From: JASHVB01 sp049522565
GTDB taxonomy: Bacteria; Pseudomonadota; Alphaproteobacteria; Acetobacterales; Acetobacteraceae
Assembly (NCBI GenBank): GCA_049522565.1
Contig: JBEKNT010000299.1
Coordinates: 1-8,530 of the forward strand
Reading direction: 5' to 3'
Length of the DNA stretch: 8,530 bases
In this document: positions 1 through 7,237 of the stretch, piece after piece
How the letters are laid out: every line of letters starts with the position of its first letter
Numbering within the stretch: the first letter of the stretch is position 1
Notes under the pieces: model-generated
Databases searched by the model: none
Told to the model about the DNA's origin: nothing
What the model saw: the letters and a program-made list of their open reading frames with translations, nothing else
Program-made: the position numbers and the translations under genes

Positions 1-302
1 ACATGCAGCCTAGCGGCCGCACCCGGGAATCCTCACAAGAAACCAACTCCCCATCCCACAAAACTGGCCCACCTTTGAGGAAAGGCGCTGGCCCGGGGCG
101 GGATGCCGGGTGCCATGCACCGCCCGCGCCGGCGGCGGGCGGATGCGGACCAGGGGTTTCCACCCATGGCCGGCAGGAAGTCCTAACCTTCCGCGTGGTC
201 GCCGGTCCTTGCCGAAGTACGCCCCTTGCCGAGGCGCCGGCGGAGTGTCGGCAGCCGGATTGCGCCCGGGGACCACGTGCCGCGCTGCAACGACTCTCGG
301 CA
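1..302. other. Non-coding flank downstream of the minus-strand GGT-like gene
   Basis: I see no supportable gene here. Open frames exist on both strands, but their translations are rich in Arg, Pro, His and Gly with no recognisable motif, which is usual for non-coding GC-rich DNA. The longest one on the minus strand runs on into the GGT-like gene in the wrong frame. I looked for cobalamin and TPP riboswitch boxes on both strands and found none that hold together. The only clear structure is the hairpin at 120-142. The stretch could contain the 3' untranslated region of the GGT-like mRNA or the remains of a decayed gene; I cannot tell which. Confidence 0.5.
120..142. repeat. GC-rich perfect hairpin, 8-bp stem
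   Basis: Arms CCGCCCGC (120-127) and GCGGGCGG (135-142) pair perfectly around a 7-nt loop. The hairpin lies about 160 nt past the stop codon of the minus-strand GGT-like gene. There is no T-run on either side, so it is not a classical intrinsic terminator. It may slow polymerase or stabilise a 3' end, or may simply reflect base composition. Confidence 0.3.
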
Positions 303-1916
303 CTAGACCGCCATTGCCATCCCCCCGGTGGCCGGATCGGCGCCGCCGTCCAGCCGGCCGTCGATGCAACGGATCGCGTGCACCCAGGCGAACTGGTAAC
401 TCTGCGCATGCCGCAACGTGCCGTACCCCTGCGCCTGCAACGCCCGTTCCGTCGCATGCAGAATCCGGTTCGACACCTCGATCGTATCCGACACCGCGGC
501 AAACCGAGGCGCCGACACCGCCTGCTGCGCGTCCATGCCGAATTCGATCGCGTTCAGCATCACTTGCAGATTGCCCATCGTGATATAAGTCGCGCCCGGC
601 GCCCCCAGCACCAGGAACGGCTTTTCCCCCGGCCCGAACACGATGGTTGGCGACAGCGCCGAAAACCGCGCCTTGCCCGGTTCCAGCGAGCCGGCATGAC
701 CCGGCCGCGGATCGAACACCGCCATGGCGCCGTTATACATAAAACCCAAACCTTCGGTAACGACGCCGGACGGCTGCCCCAGCGTATGCGTCATCGTCAC
801 CGCATTCCCCTCGGTATCGACCACGCACACCTGCGTGGTGTGCTTGCTCTCCGCCCCGCCGCTGTTGAAGCGCGGCACGTGGGTCTTCTCGCCGCGCCGG
901 ATGCGTTCCGCCATGCGCGCCGCGTAATCCTTCGAGGCCAGCACATCGACCGGCACGCGCAGGAAGCGCGGATCGCCGACCTTGGCATCCTTGTCGACGG
1001 TGGCGATTTTCATCGCCTCCGCCACGACGCGGATATACTCCGGCGAATTATGCCCCAGCGCGCGCAGGTCGAATTGCTCCAGGATGTTCAGCATCTCGAT
1101 CAGCATGATGCCGCCGCCGGGCGGGTTGTTGGTGGCAATGCGATAGCCGCGATAGCTGCCCCAGAGCGGCGGATTTTCTTCCGGCGCGCAGGCCGCAAGA
1201 TCGTCCAGCGTGATCAGCCCGCCATGCTCCGCCATATCGACGGCGATACGGCTGGCGATCTCGCCGGCATAGAAATCCTCCGCGCCGTGGCTGGCGATGC
1301 GGCGATAGGTGCGGCCCATGTCCGGATTGCGCAGCAGTTCGCCGACGGCATAGGGATGCCCGCTGGACTTGGTGTAGATCTTCCGTGTCGCGGGATACCG
1401 CGTGACGATGCCGATATTGCCGGCCCGCCCGGCCCGAGGGGGATAATGCCAGAACTCGCTGACATGCGGCCGCACCAGGAAGCCCGTCTCGCAATACGCG
1501 ATGGCCGGCTGAAGCAGTTCGCCCAGACTCCGCGTGCCAAACCGGGACAACGCGGCATCGAACGCGCGCAGCGTCATCGGCGTGGTGATCGACTGGTAGC
1601 CGATCTCGTTGACCCGGCCTTCCAGGATGAAGCCCCAGCCATCGTCGGCCTCGCGGACGATCAGGTCCTGCCACATGTCGGTCCGCGTCGCCCCCGGCGA
1701 TCGGCCATGGAAATCGATCGTGGTGTGGACACCGCGCGTCGGCAGATACAGATGCAGGCACCCCATGCCGGCGATGCCGCACATCTGCGGATCGACCGCG
1801 GTCTGCACCAGAGCAGCGCCGATCGCCGCATCCACCACGTTCCCCCCGGCACGCAATATGTCGATGCCGGCTTCGACGGCTTCCGGCTGCGCGGCGGAAA
1901 CCATGCCGTGCGTCAT
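303..1916 (-). CDS. Divergent, cytoplasmic gamma-glutamyltransferase-family Ntn-hydrolase
   Basis: 537 aa, GGT superfamily (self-cleaving N-terminal-nucleophile amidases). The N-terminus HGMVSAAQPEAVEAG (3-17) and GGNVVDAAI (24-32) are standard GGT starts. The predicted nucleophile is Thr360 in SKHTTQVCVVD, where a precursor would split into large and small subunits. No signal peptide precedes the domain, so the protein should stay in the cytoplasm. Several residues that hold the gamma-glutamyl group in E. coli GGT are changed. The FRE(M/T)AP arginine motif reads FHGRSP (69-74). The DD pair of QMDDF reads AV before F401. PLSSM reads RFSAL (417-421), and GSPGG reads GAPGA (438-442). The lid loop after the nucleophile domain is missing. 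I infer a hydrolase for another amide or acyl substrate, as with other annotated GGT relatives such as oxamate amidohydrolase HpxW. The start is supported by AGGGAG 8 nt upstream. The gene is divergent from a canonical GGT. Confidence 0.9.
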   Translation of the reverse strand: MTHGMVSAAQPEAVEAGIDILRAGGNVVDAAIGAALVQTAVDPQMCGIAGMGCLHLYLPTRGVHTTIDFHGRSPGATRTDMWQDLIVREADDGWGFILEGRVNEIGYQSITTPMTLRAFDAALSRFGTRSLGELLQPAIAYCETGFLVRPHVSEFWHYPPRAGRAGNIGIVTRYPATRKIYTKSSGHPYAVGELLRNPDMGRTYRRIASHGAEDFYAGEIASRIAVDMAEHGGLITLDDLAACAPEENPPLWGSYRGYRIATNNPPGGGIMLIEMLNILEQFDLRALGHNSPEYIRVVAEAMKIATVDKDAKVGDPRFLRVPVDVLASKDYAARMAERIRRGEKTHVPRFNSGGAESKHTTQVCVVDTEGNAVTMTHTLGQPSGVVTEGLGFMYNGAMAVFDPRPGHAGSLEPGKARFSALSPTIVFGPGEKPFLVLGAPGATYITMGNLQVMLNAIEFGMDAQQAVSAPRFAAVSDTIEVSNRILHATERALQAQGYGTLRHAQSYQFAWVHAIRCIDGRLDGGADPATGGMAMAV

Positions 1917-1921
1917 GGCGT

Positions 1922-3688
1922 ATGCTCCCTGCGATGACTCGCTGCTCGAACCTTCTCCCGAGCGTGCTACTGCTGTTGGCGCACACCGTCCAGGCGGCGA
2001 CGCTGCCGGCGGTGGAGGCCGCCAACGGCATGGTCGTCTCCGCGCATCGCCTGGCCTCGGAGGCGGGCATCGCGATCCTGCAACAGGGCGGCAACGCGAT
2101 CGATGCCGCGGTCGCGGTCGGCTATGCCGAGGCGGTGGTGAACCCGTGCTGCGGCAATATCGGCGGCGGCGGCTTCATGGTCGCGCACCTGGCGGACGGG
2201 CGGAACGTGTTCGTCAATTTCCGCGAGACCGCGCCGGCCGCCGCCACGCCCGGCATGTACCTGGACCCGCAAGGCAACGTGGTCCCCGGTGCCAGCCTGG
2301 ATGGCTGGCGCGCGGTCGCGGTGCCCGGCACGGTGCTGGGGCTCGACACCGCGCTGACGCAATACGGCTCGCTGCCGCGATCGGTGGTGATGGCGCCGGC
2401 GATCCGCCTGGCGCGCGAGGGTTTCGTGCTGACCCGCTTCGACACCGATATCATGCAGCACGCCACTGCATTGTTTCATAAAGAGCAGAGTGTCGCGCGG
2501 ATCTTCCTGCATGCGGACGGATCGGCGCTGCAACCGGGCGAACGGCTGGTGCAGCCGGACCTCGGCGCCACGCTGCAGGCGATCGCCGCAGACGGTCCGG
2601 ATGCGTTCTATCGCGGCCGCATCCCGCAGGCCGTCGAGGCGGCGGCACGTTCCGGCGGCGGCATCATCACGGCCGCCGACTTTGCCGCCTATCGCATCAC
2701 CCAGTCCGCGCCATTGTCCTGCACCTATCGCGGTTTTCTCTTCCTGGCCGCGCCACCACCGTCGTCCGGCGGCGTAACCATGTGCGAGATTCTACAGATC
2801 CTCGAGGGCTACGACATGCGCGCCCTGGGCTTCCATTCCGCCCGGGCGGTGCATGTGATGACCGAGGCGATGCGGCACGCCTATTTCGATCGCAACACCG
2901 ATCTGGGTGATCCGGCCTTCATCACCAACCCGCTCGAGCGCCTGCTATCGCCGGAGCACATCGCGGCGATCCGCGCGCAGATCGGCGACCGCGCGACGCC
3001 GTCGCGCACGCTGACACCGGACGTCACGCCGCGCGAACACGCGGAAACCACGCATTATTCCGTGCTCGACAAGGCTGGCAACGCGGTGGCGGTGACCTAT
3101 ACGATCAATGGCGGCTTCGGCGCCGGAGTCATCGCCGGCGACACCGGATTCCTGCTGAACGACGAGATGGACGACTTCACCATCAAGCCCGGCGCGGCGA
3201 ACCACTACGGCCTGGTGCAAGGCGAGGCCAACGCCATCGCCCCGGGCAAGCGGCCGCTATCGTCGATGGCGCCGACGCTGGTGCTGCGCGACGGCCACGT
3301 GTTCCTGGTGCTCGGCTCGCCGGGGGGCGCACGCATCATCACCATCACGCTGGAAGCCGCACTGAACATTCTGGACTACAACATGGCGCCGCAGGAGGCA
3401 GTGGACGCGCCGCGCCTGCACCACCAATGGCTGCCGGATGAAATATTCGCCGAGCCATTTGCGTTGTCCCCCGATACGCAGGCGCTGCTGCAAGCGATGG
3501 GCTATCGGATCACCGAACAAACGCCCTGGGGCGCGACGGAGTTGATCGAGGTCGCGCCGCCGCAAGTCGCGGGCGAGCATGCGGCCTCTTCGGGCAATGA
3601 CGCCGCGGCATCAGGCACGCTGCGGCCCGGATGGTATTACGGCGCCAACGATGCGCGTCGCCCGGCCGGCGCCGCGATCGGCTATTAG
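1922..3688 (+). CDS. ggt: Gamma-glutamyltransferase (glutathione hydrolase), periplasmic
   Basis: 588 aa, close to the usual GGT length. It cleaves the gamma-glutamyl bond of glutathione and related compounds, transferring glutamate to water or an acceptor. A signal peptide covers about residues 1-25 (basic start, LLPSVLLLLA core, cleavage near VQA-A), so it should be periplasmic. All key GGT features are present. Arg101 lies in NFRETAP. The nucleophile is Thr376 in ETTHYSVLD, where autoprocessing would give the small subunit. Asn396 is in YTINGGFG and DEMDDF is at 414-419. Tyr429 lies in a full lid loop, Ser447-Ser448 in PLSSMAPT, and Gly468-Gly469 in GSPGG. The end LRPGWYYGANDARRPAGAAIGY-type tail is typical. 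ATG at 1934 (584 aa) is an alternative start giving a cleaner signal peptide; neither ATG has a good ribosome binding site. The start lies only 5 bp from that of the divergent GGT-like gene. Confidence 0.95.
   Translation: MLPAMTRCSNLLPSVLLLLAHTVQAATLPAVEAANGMVVSAHRLASEAGIAILQQGGNAIDAAVAVGYAEAVVNPCCGNIGGGGFMVAHLADGRNVFVNFRETAPAAATPGMYLDPQGNVVPGASLDGWRAVAVPGTVLGLDTALTQYGSLPRSVVMAPAIRLAREGFVLTRFDTDIMQHATALFHKEQSVARIFLHADGSALQPGERLVQPDLGATLQAIAADGPDAFYRGRIPQAVEAAARSGGGIITAADFAAYRITQSAPLSCTYRGFLFLAAPPPSSGGVTMCEILQILEGYDMRALGFHSARAVHVMTEAMRHAYFDRNTDLGDPAFITNPLERLLSPEHIAAIRAQIGDRATPSRTLTPDVTPREHAETTHYSVLDKAGNAVAVTYTINGGFGAGVIAGDTGFLLNDEMDDFTIKPGAANHYGLVQGEANAIAPGKRPLSSMAPTLVLRDGHVFLVLGSPGGARIITITLEAALNILDYNMAPQEAVDAPRLHHQWLPDEIFAEPFALSPDTQALLQAMGYRITEQTPWGATELIEVAPPQVAGEHAASSGNDAAASGTLRPGWYYGANDARRPAGAAIGY
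1925..1930 (-). promoter_or_regulatory. Ribosome binding site of the minus-strand GGT-like gene
   Basis: On the minus strand AGGGAG lies 8 nt before the ATG at 1916-1914, a good Shine-Dalgarno match. It falls within the first codons of the opposing GGT gene if that gene starts at 1922. It therefore fixes the start of the minus gene and raises doubt about which ATG (1922 or 1934) the plus gene uses. No in-frame ATG, GTG or TTG was found in the roughly 70 nt upstream. Confidence 0.6.
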
Positions 3689-3698
3689 ACCAAGCGCC

Positions 3699-3799
3699 CA
3701 CCGTGTCATTGCGGGTGAGGCGAAGCAATCTGCTGCCCGGCGACCGACGGTGGCTCCCCGGGCAGGAGATTGCTTCGCTTCGCGCGCAATGACACGGTG
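3699..3799. repeat. 101-nt interspersed palindrome (REP/MITE-like)
   Basis: Left arm 3699-3740 and right arm 3758-3799 are inverted copies, 42 nt each with 38 matching positions. They are separated by a 17-nt loop, which itself holds the small hairpin ACCG-A-CGGT (3743-3751). Each arm contains a TCATTGCG...GCGAAGCAATC core. I recognise this as the type of short palindromic repeat scattered between genes in many Gram-negative genomes. The element fills most of the gap between ggt and the PncC gene and ends 27 nt before the PncC start. Transcribed, it would form a very long hairpin that could end or shield the ggt mRNA. It encodes nothing. Confidence 0.85.
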
Positions 3800-3826
3800 C
3801 GGCCCCGCCCAAGCGAGGCACCGCAC

Positions 3827-4312
3827 ATGATCTCGCCCGCCCTGCTCGACGAAGCCGCCGCCTTGCTCGATGCCTGCCGTGCGCGCGGCGTCATGCTCGC
3901 AACAGCAGAAAGCTGCACGGGCGGCCTGATCGCCGCGGCACTGACCGCCATCTCCGGTTCCTCCGACGTGGTGGACCGCGGCTTCGTTACTTACTCGAAT
4001 GAATCGAAGACCGACCTTGTCGGCGTCCCCGCAATGCTGATCGCCCGCCTCGGCGCCGTCAGCGAAGAAGTCGCGCGGGCCATGGCCGAGGGTGCCTTGG
4101 TTCGCTCGCGCGCCGGCATCGCGGTGTCGGTGACCGGCGTCGCCGGTCCGGGCGGTGGCAGCGCGGAGAAACCGGTCGGCCTGGTGTGCTTCGGCCTCGC
4201 CCAGCGCGACCGCGATGTCGCCAGCGAACACCTGATTTTCCCCGGCGACCGCGCCGCCATCCGCGCCGCCGCAGTCGCACACTCCTTCGCCATGATCCGC
4301 GCCCGGCTTTGA
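3827..4312 (+). CDS. pncC: CinA C-terminal-domain amidase, NMN amidohydrolase (PncC-like)
   Basis: 161 aa, the size of stand-alone CinA C-terminal proteins. The family removes the amide from nicotinamide mononucleotide, giving nicotinate mononucleotide plus ammonia and returning NMN from DNA ligase and other reactions to NAD synthesis in the cytoplasm. Diagnostic motifs are all present. AESCTGG (27-33) carries Ser29, the expected nucleophile. RGFVTYSNESK (51-61) carries Tyr56 and Lys61. SVTGVAGPGGGSAEKPVG (101-118) is the conserved glycine-rich block. I chose ATG 3827 because GCGAGG lies 8 nt upstream and the family N-terminus starts there. The frame stays open upstream to an ATG at 3770, but that ATG is inside the palindrome. 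The N-terminal molybdopterin-binding-like domain of full CinA is absent, which is normal for PncC. It may be co-transcribed with the GT9 gene 59 nt downstream. Confidence 0.9.
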   Translation: MISPALLDEAAALLDACRARGVMLATAESCTGGLIAAALTAISGSSDVVDRGFVTYSNESKTDLVGVPAMLIARLGAVSEEVARAMAEGALVRSRAGIAVSVTGVAGPGGGSAEKPVGLVCFGLAQRDRDVASEHLIFPGDRAAIRAAAVAHSFAMIRARL

Positions 4313-4358
4313 GTGCAACGGCTGAAGGGTAGATCTGCATTGCAACCATCAGCGAATT

Positions 4359-4364
4359 CAGGAG
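4359..4364 (+). promoter_or_regulatory. Shine-Dalgarno CAGGAG that supports a CTG start
   Basis: CAGGAG is the strongest ribosome binding site ahead of the GT9 gene. Seven nucleotides downstream, in the GT9 frame, is CTG at 4372, not ATG, GTG or TTG. The next standard start, GTG at 4402, is 37 nt from this site, too far for it to act, and would remove the first beta strand of the Rossmann fold. Confidence 0.6.
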
Positions 4365-4371
4365 TCCAGGG

Positions 4372-5436
4372 CTGAGCACACACCCCCATCGTCTGCTCGT
4401 CGTGCAGCCGTTGCCCGGCATCGGCGACATGGTCTGGCATCTGCAGCACATCCGCGCCCTGGCACGCCACGCCGGCGCGCCGGTCACGCTGCTCGCCAAG
4501 CCTCGCTCCCGCGCCGACGAGATCTTCGCCGCCGAGGACACCGTGCGCGACATCATCTGGATGGATCGCGGCGCAAAAGGTGCGAGCGGCACGCATGACG
4601 GCCTGCGCGGGCTGTGGCGGCTGATCCGCACGCTGCGCGCCGGCCGATTCGATGCGGCAGTGCTGTTGCATCACAGCGCGTCATTGGCCTTCGCCACGCT
4701 GGCTGCGCGGATTCCCTTGCGGCAAGGCTACGGCATTGGCGCGCAGCGCTGGTTCCTCAATCGGGGACCGTACCTGCCGAAAGCGGTGTGGCAGCAACAT
4801 CGTCCGTTGCAGCGTGCCACGCTGTTCTTGCAGGCCGCTCGCATCGCGATGGATGAATCGGAGCCGCGGCTGCCGATAGCACCGGCCACACGACTGACGG
4901 TGCAGCACCGGTTGCGCGAGGTGAAGCGGCCGCTGGTGGTGCTCGGCATCGGCAGTTCCGAGCCGACGCGGCAATGGGGGGCGCCGCGCTTTGCCGCCCT
5001 GGCGCGTGCCCTGATCGATGCCGGATGGCCGAGCCTGGCGCTGGTCGGCGGATCGGGCGAGGCGACGCTGCAACGCGAGATTTGCGCCGCGCTCGGCGAC
5101 GATGCCGCGCGCGTGGTGCCGGCGCTGGATTGGCACCTGGCGGAGACGGCCGCGCTGCTGGCCGAGGCGTCATTCTACGTCGGAAACGACACCGGGGTGA
5201 TGAACATGGCAGCCGCCGTCGGCACCCGCACCTATGCGCTGTTCGGCACCACGCCGGCGCTGCATCACAGCGCGCAGATCGTGCCGATCGTTTCTCCGCC
5301 AGGTGGGCCGATCGATGGCGTGGCGCGGGTATCGCTGGAGGCCGTCCTGGCCGCGGTGGTGGACGATCGCGGATTGCTGGGACCGGGAGAGAATAGCGGC
5401 GGCGCCCACCAATGCGAGCGACGGGCCCCGGCTTAA
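4372..5436 (+). CDS. Glycosyltransferase family 9 (heptosyltransferase-like) protein, probable CTG start
   Basis: About 354 aa from CTG 4372 (344 aa if started at GTG 4402), within the usual GT9 length. GT9 enzymes move heptose or a related sugar from a nucleotide donor to the LPS core or another surface glycan at the inner face of the cytoplasmic membrane. The N-terminus HRLLVVQPLPGIGDMVWHL (6-24) matches the opening beta strand and glycine loop of the family. VVLGIGSSEPTRQW (189-202) opens the second Rossmann domain. YVGNDTGVMNMAAAVGTRTY (269-288) is the conserved donor-side motif (GNDSGPMHLAAALG type). VPALDWHLAETAALL just before it is also typical. No membrane segment is seen. The protein is too generic to name WaaC, WaaF or WaaQ. 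It follows the PncC gene and converges on the permease gene. Confidence 0.85.
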   Translation: MSTHPHRLLVVQPLPGIGDMVWHLQHIRALARHAGAPVTLLAKPRSRADEIFAAEDTVRDIIWMDRGAKGASGTHDGLRGLWRLIRTLRAGRFDAAVLLHHSASLAFATLAARIPLRQGYGIGAQRWFLNRGPYLPKAVWQQHRPLQRATLFLQAARIAMDESEPRLPIAPATRLTVQHRLREVKRPLVVLGIGSSEPTRQWGAPRFAALARALIDAGWPSLALVGGSGEATLQREICAALGDDAARVVPALDWHLAETAALLAEASFYVGNDTGVMNMAAAVGTRTYALFGTTPALHHSAQIVPIVSPPGGPIDGVARVSLEAVLAAVVDDRGLLGPGENSGGAHQCERRAPA

Positions 5437-5442
5437 GTCGGG
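5427..5442. repeat. Small hairpin over the GT9 stop codon at a convergent junction
   Basis: CCCGGC and GTCGGG form a 6-bp stem (one G-T pair on the plus-strand transcript) around a TTAA loop that includes the TAA stop of the GT9 gene. No T-run follows on either strand. The remaining gap up to the permease stop (5443-5488) shows no clear terminator. It is at most a weak boundary signal between the two converging transcripts. Confidence 0.25.
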
Positions 5443-5488
5443 ATTGTGCGCATTGTCGTAGCCCGTACCCGCGGCGCAGGCGAGGTAT

Positions 5489-7237
5489 TCAGTTCTGCCG
5501 CAACATGAAATCGCGGCCCAACAGTTTCATGCCGACCCCAACCAGCACAAACGTGATCGCCAGCAATATGCCGCCCAGCGCGGCCAGCACCTCGAAATTC
5601 CCCGCCTCGCTGAGATCGTACAGCAAGACCGCCATGGTGCGGGTGTTCGGTCCGACCAGGAATATCGCGGTGGAAAGTTCGCGCGTCGCGACGATGAACA
5701 CGATCAGCCAGCCACCCAGCAGCGTCTTCTTCAGCAGCGGCACAGTAATACGCGCGATGGTCGTAAGCCGGCCACAACCAAGAATCCGCGCTGCCTCCTC
5801 CATCTCCGGATGCAATGTGCCCATCGCGGCGGAGGCGTTGGTGAAGGCGATCGGCAGGAAGCGCGCGGTGAACGCGAAGATGATGATCCACGCCGTCCCG
5901 TACAGCGACAGCGGCGGCGCCGCATAGCTGGCGTAGAAGCCGATCGCCATGACCAGTCCGGGAATGACGAAGGGCGCCATCGCCAGGAAGCTCAGCACGC
6001 CGCCAAACCGCACGAGCCGCCGCCGCACGACATAGGCCACCAGCAACGCGATCGCCACGGCGAATGTCGCGGCCGTGGCCGAAAACCACAGCGTGTTCCA
6101 GACGTCGAACATCGCGGTCTCGTGCTCGAACAGCAGGAAGCGGTAGTTGCGCAGCGTCAGGTTCCGCAGGCTCAGTCCCCTGCCCCAGGCCTGCGCGAAC
6201 GATGCCTCCAGCAACACCAGCAGCGGCATCAGCACCGAGACGATGCCGACCAGCGCACACCAGGCCAGCAACACCCAGCGCCAGCCGCCCAGCACGATCG
6301 GCCGGCGCTCGCCGCCCTTGCCGGTCTGCGACACGAAGCCCTTGCGCGACAGCAACAGTCGTTGCAGGCCGATCATCGCCAGCGTGATCAGCAGCAGCGG
6401 CATGGAGTAGGCGGCGGCGACCTCGACGCGCACCGGATATTCGAAGAACTGCCAGAGCTGGGTGGCGGCAACGTTGATGCGCGCCGGGATGCCGATGATG
6501 GCCGGCGGGCCGAACAGCGCCACCGCCTCCAGGAACACCACGATGGCGCCGCCGATGATCGAGGGCCACACCATCGGCAACGTCACCTTCCACGTCGCCT
6601 TCCAGGTGCCCGCGCCGAGAATGTTGGCGGCGTCTTCCATTTCCGACGACACCAGGTCGAGTGCCGACTTCACGAAAATGAAGATCAGCGGGTAGGATTG
6701 TAGCGCGATCACCGCGGTCAGGCCGGTGAAGGTATAGATATTCACCAGGTGATCGTGCGCCCCGGTGAGCCAGCGCCACAACTGGTTGATGAAACCGGCG
6801 TTCGGACCGGCCAGCAGGATCCAGCCGATCGCGGTGAGATAAGGCGGCAGGATGAACGCCCCGAGCACGCTGGCCCAGACCAGGCTCTTGCCCGGCATGT
6901 CGGTGCGCGACACCGCCCAGGCAAGCGGCACCGCCAGCACGACGCAAACGCCCGCCACCGCAACGCCGAGCAATAGCGAGTTCATCAGCGCGGCGACATA
7001 ACGCTCGCGGCCGTAGGCGACGGCGTAGTTGGCGAACGTGAAGGCGCCGGCGTGGGTTTCGAAGCTGACGATCAGCAGCCTGGCGATCGGCAGCGCAACG
7101 AGGAACAACAGGACGGCGATCAGCGCCGCCCAGAGGAGGTTGGCGGGTTCGAAGCGGATGCGAATGCGTTGGGCAGCCACGGCGTCTCGCGTGATTGCCG
7201 GCGCGCTGTTCGTCATGGCCGGACTTGACTTGGCCAT
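5489..7237 (-). CDS. ABC transporter permease, fused two-domain FbpB/ThiP-like type
   Basis: 582 aa integral inner-membrane protein with two tandem BPD_transp_1 domains, the layout of FbpB-type ferric, thiamine, polyamine-like and aminoethylphosphonate importers. The first domain spans about residues 30-295 and the second about 315-575, each with around six hydrophobic segments. Each has an EAA loop for contact with the ATPase: EMEDAANILGAG...TLP (199-221) and EMEEAARILGCG...TVP (478-500). A charged linker (about 297-313) joins the halves. It lies 91 bp downstream of the binding protein gene on the same strand, so they probably form one operon. No ATPase gene follows. The start is uncertain: ATG 7237 and ATG 7216 (575 aa) both lie in a palindromic repeat and neither has a convincing ribosome binding site. 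The substrate cannot be read from the sequence. Confidence 0.9.
   Translation of the reverse strand: MAKSSPAMTNSAPAITRDAVAAQRIRIRFEPANLLWAALIAVLLFLVALPIARLLIVSFETHAGAFTFANYAVAYGRERYVAALMNSLLLGVAVAGVCVVLAVPLAWAVSRTDMPGKSLVWASVLGAFILPPYLTAIGWILLAGPNAGFINQLWRWLTGAHDHLVNIYTFTGLTAVIALQSYPLIFIFVKSALDLVSSEMEDAANILGAGTWKATWKVTLPMVWPSIIGGAIVVFLEAVALFGPPAIIGIPARINVAATQLWQFFEYPVRVEVAAAYSMPLLLITLAMIGLQRLLLSRKGFVSQTGKGGERRPIVLGGWRWVLLAWCALVGIVSVLMPLLVLLEASFAQAWGRGLSLRNLTLRNYRFLLFEHETAMFDVWNTLWFSATAATFAVAIALLVAYVVRRRLVRFGGVLSFLAMAPFVIPGLVMAIGFYASYAAPPLSLYGTAWIIIFAFTARFLPIAFTNASAAMGTLHPEMEEAARILGCGRLTTIARITVPLLKKTLLGGWLIVFIVATRELSTAIFLVGPNTRTMAVLLYDLSEAGNFEVLAALGGILLAITFVLVGVGMKLLGRDFMLRQN

Noticed and set aside
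100..260. Possible riboswitch (cobalamin-like GGCAGG / TCCT boxes) in the left flank
   Set aside because: Isolated short matches only. The full B12 box and the ordered core elements are missing on both strands, and the stretch lies downstream, not upstream, of the adjacent gene.
10..369. 119-codon minus-strand frame in the left flank
   Set aside because: No recognisable motif, biased composition, overlaps the GGT-like gene in another frame, and has no good ribosome binding site.
3..1937. Long open frame (644 codons) on the plus strand antisense to the GGT-like gene
   Set aside because: The translation is rich in Arg, His, Asp and Pro with no domain motif, as expected of antisense frames in GC-rich genes. 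The minus strand has clear GGT motifs throughout.
3770..3826. N-terminal extension of the PncC protein from ATG 3770
   Set aside because: The extra 19 codons are the right arm of the palindrome plus spacer, whereas ATG 3827 has a ribosome binding site and matches the family N-terminus.
5427..5488. Bidirectional terminator between GT9 and permease genes
   Set aside because: The hairpin is short and no T-run follows on either strand, so I list it only as a weak hairpin.
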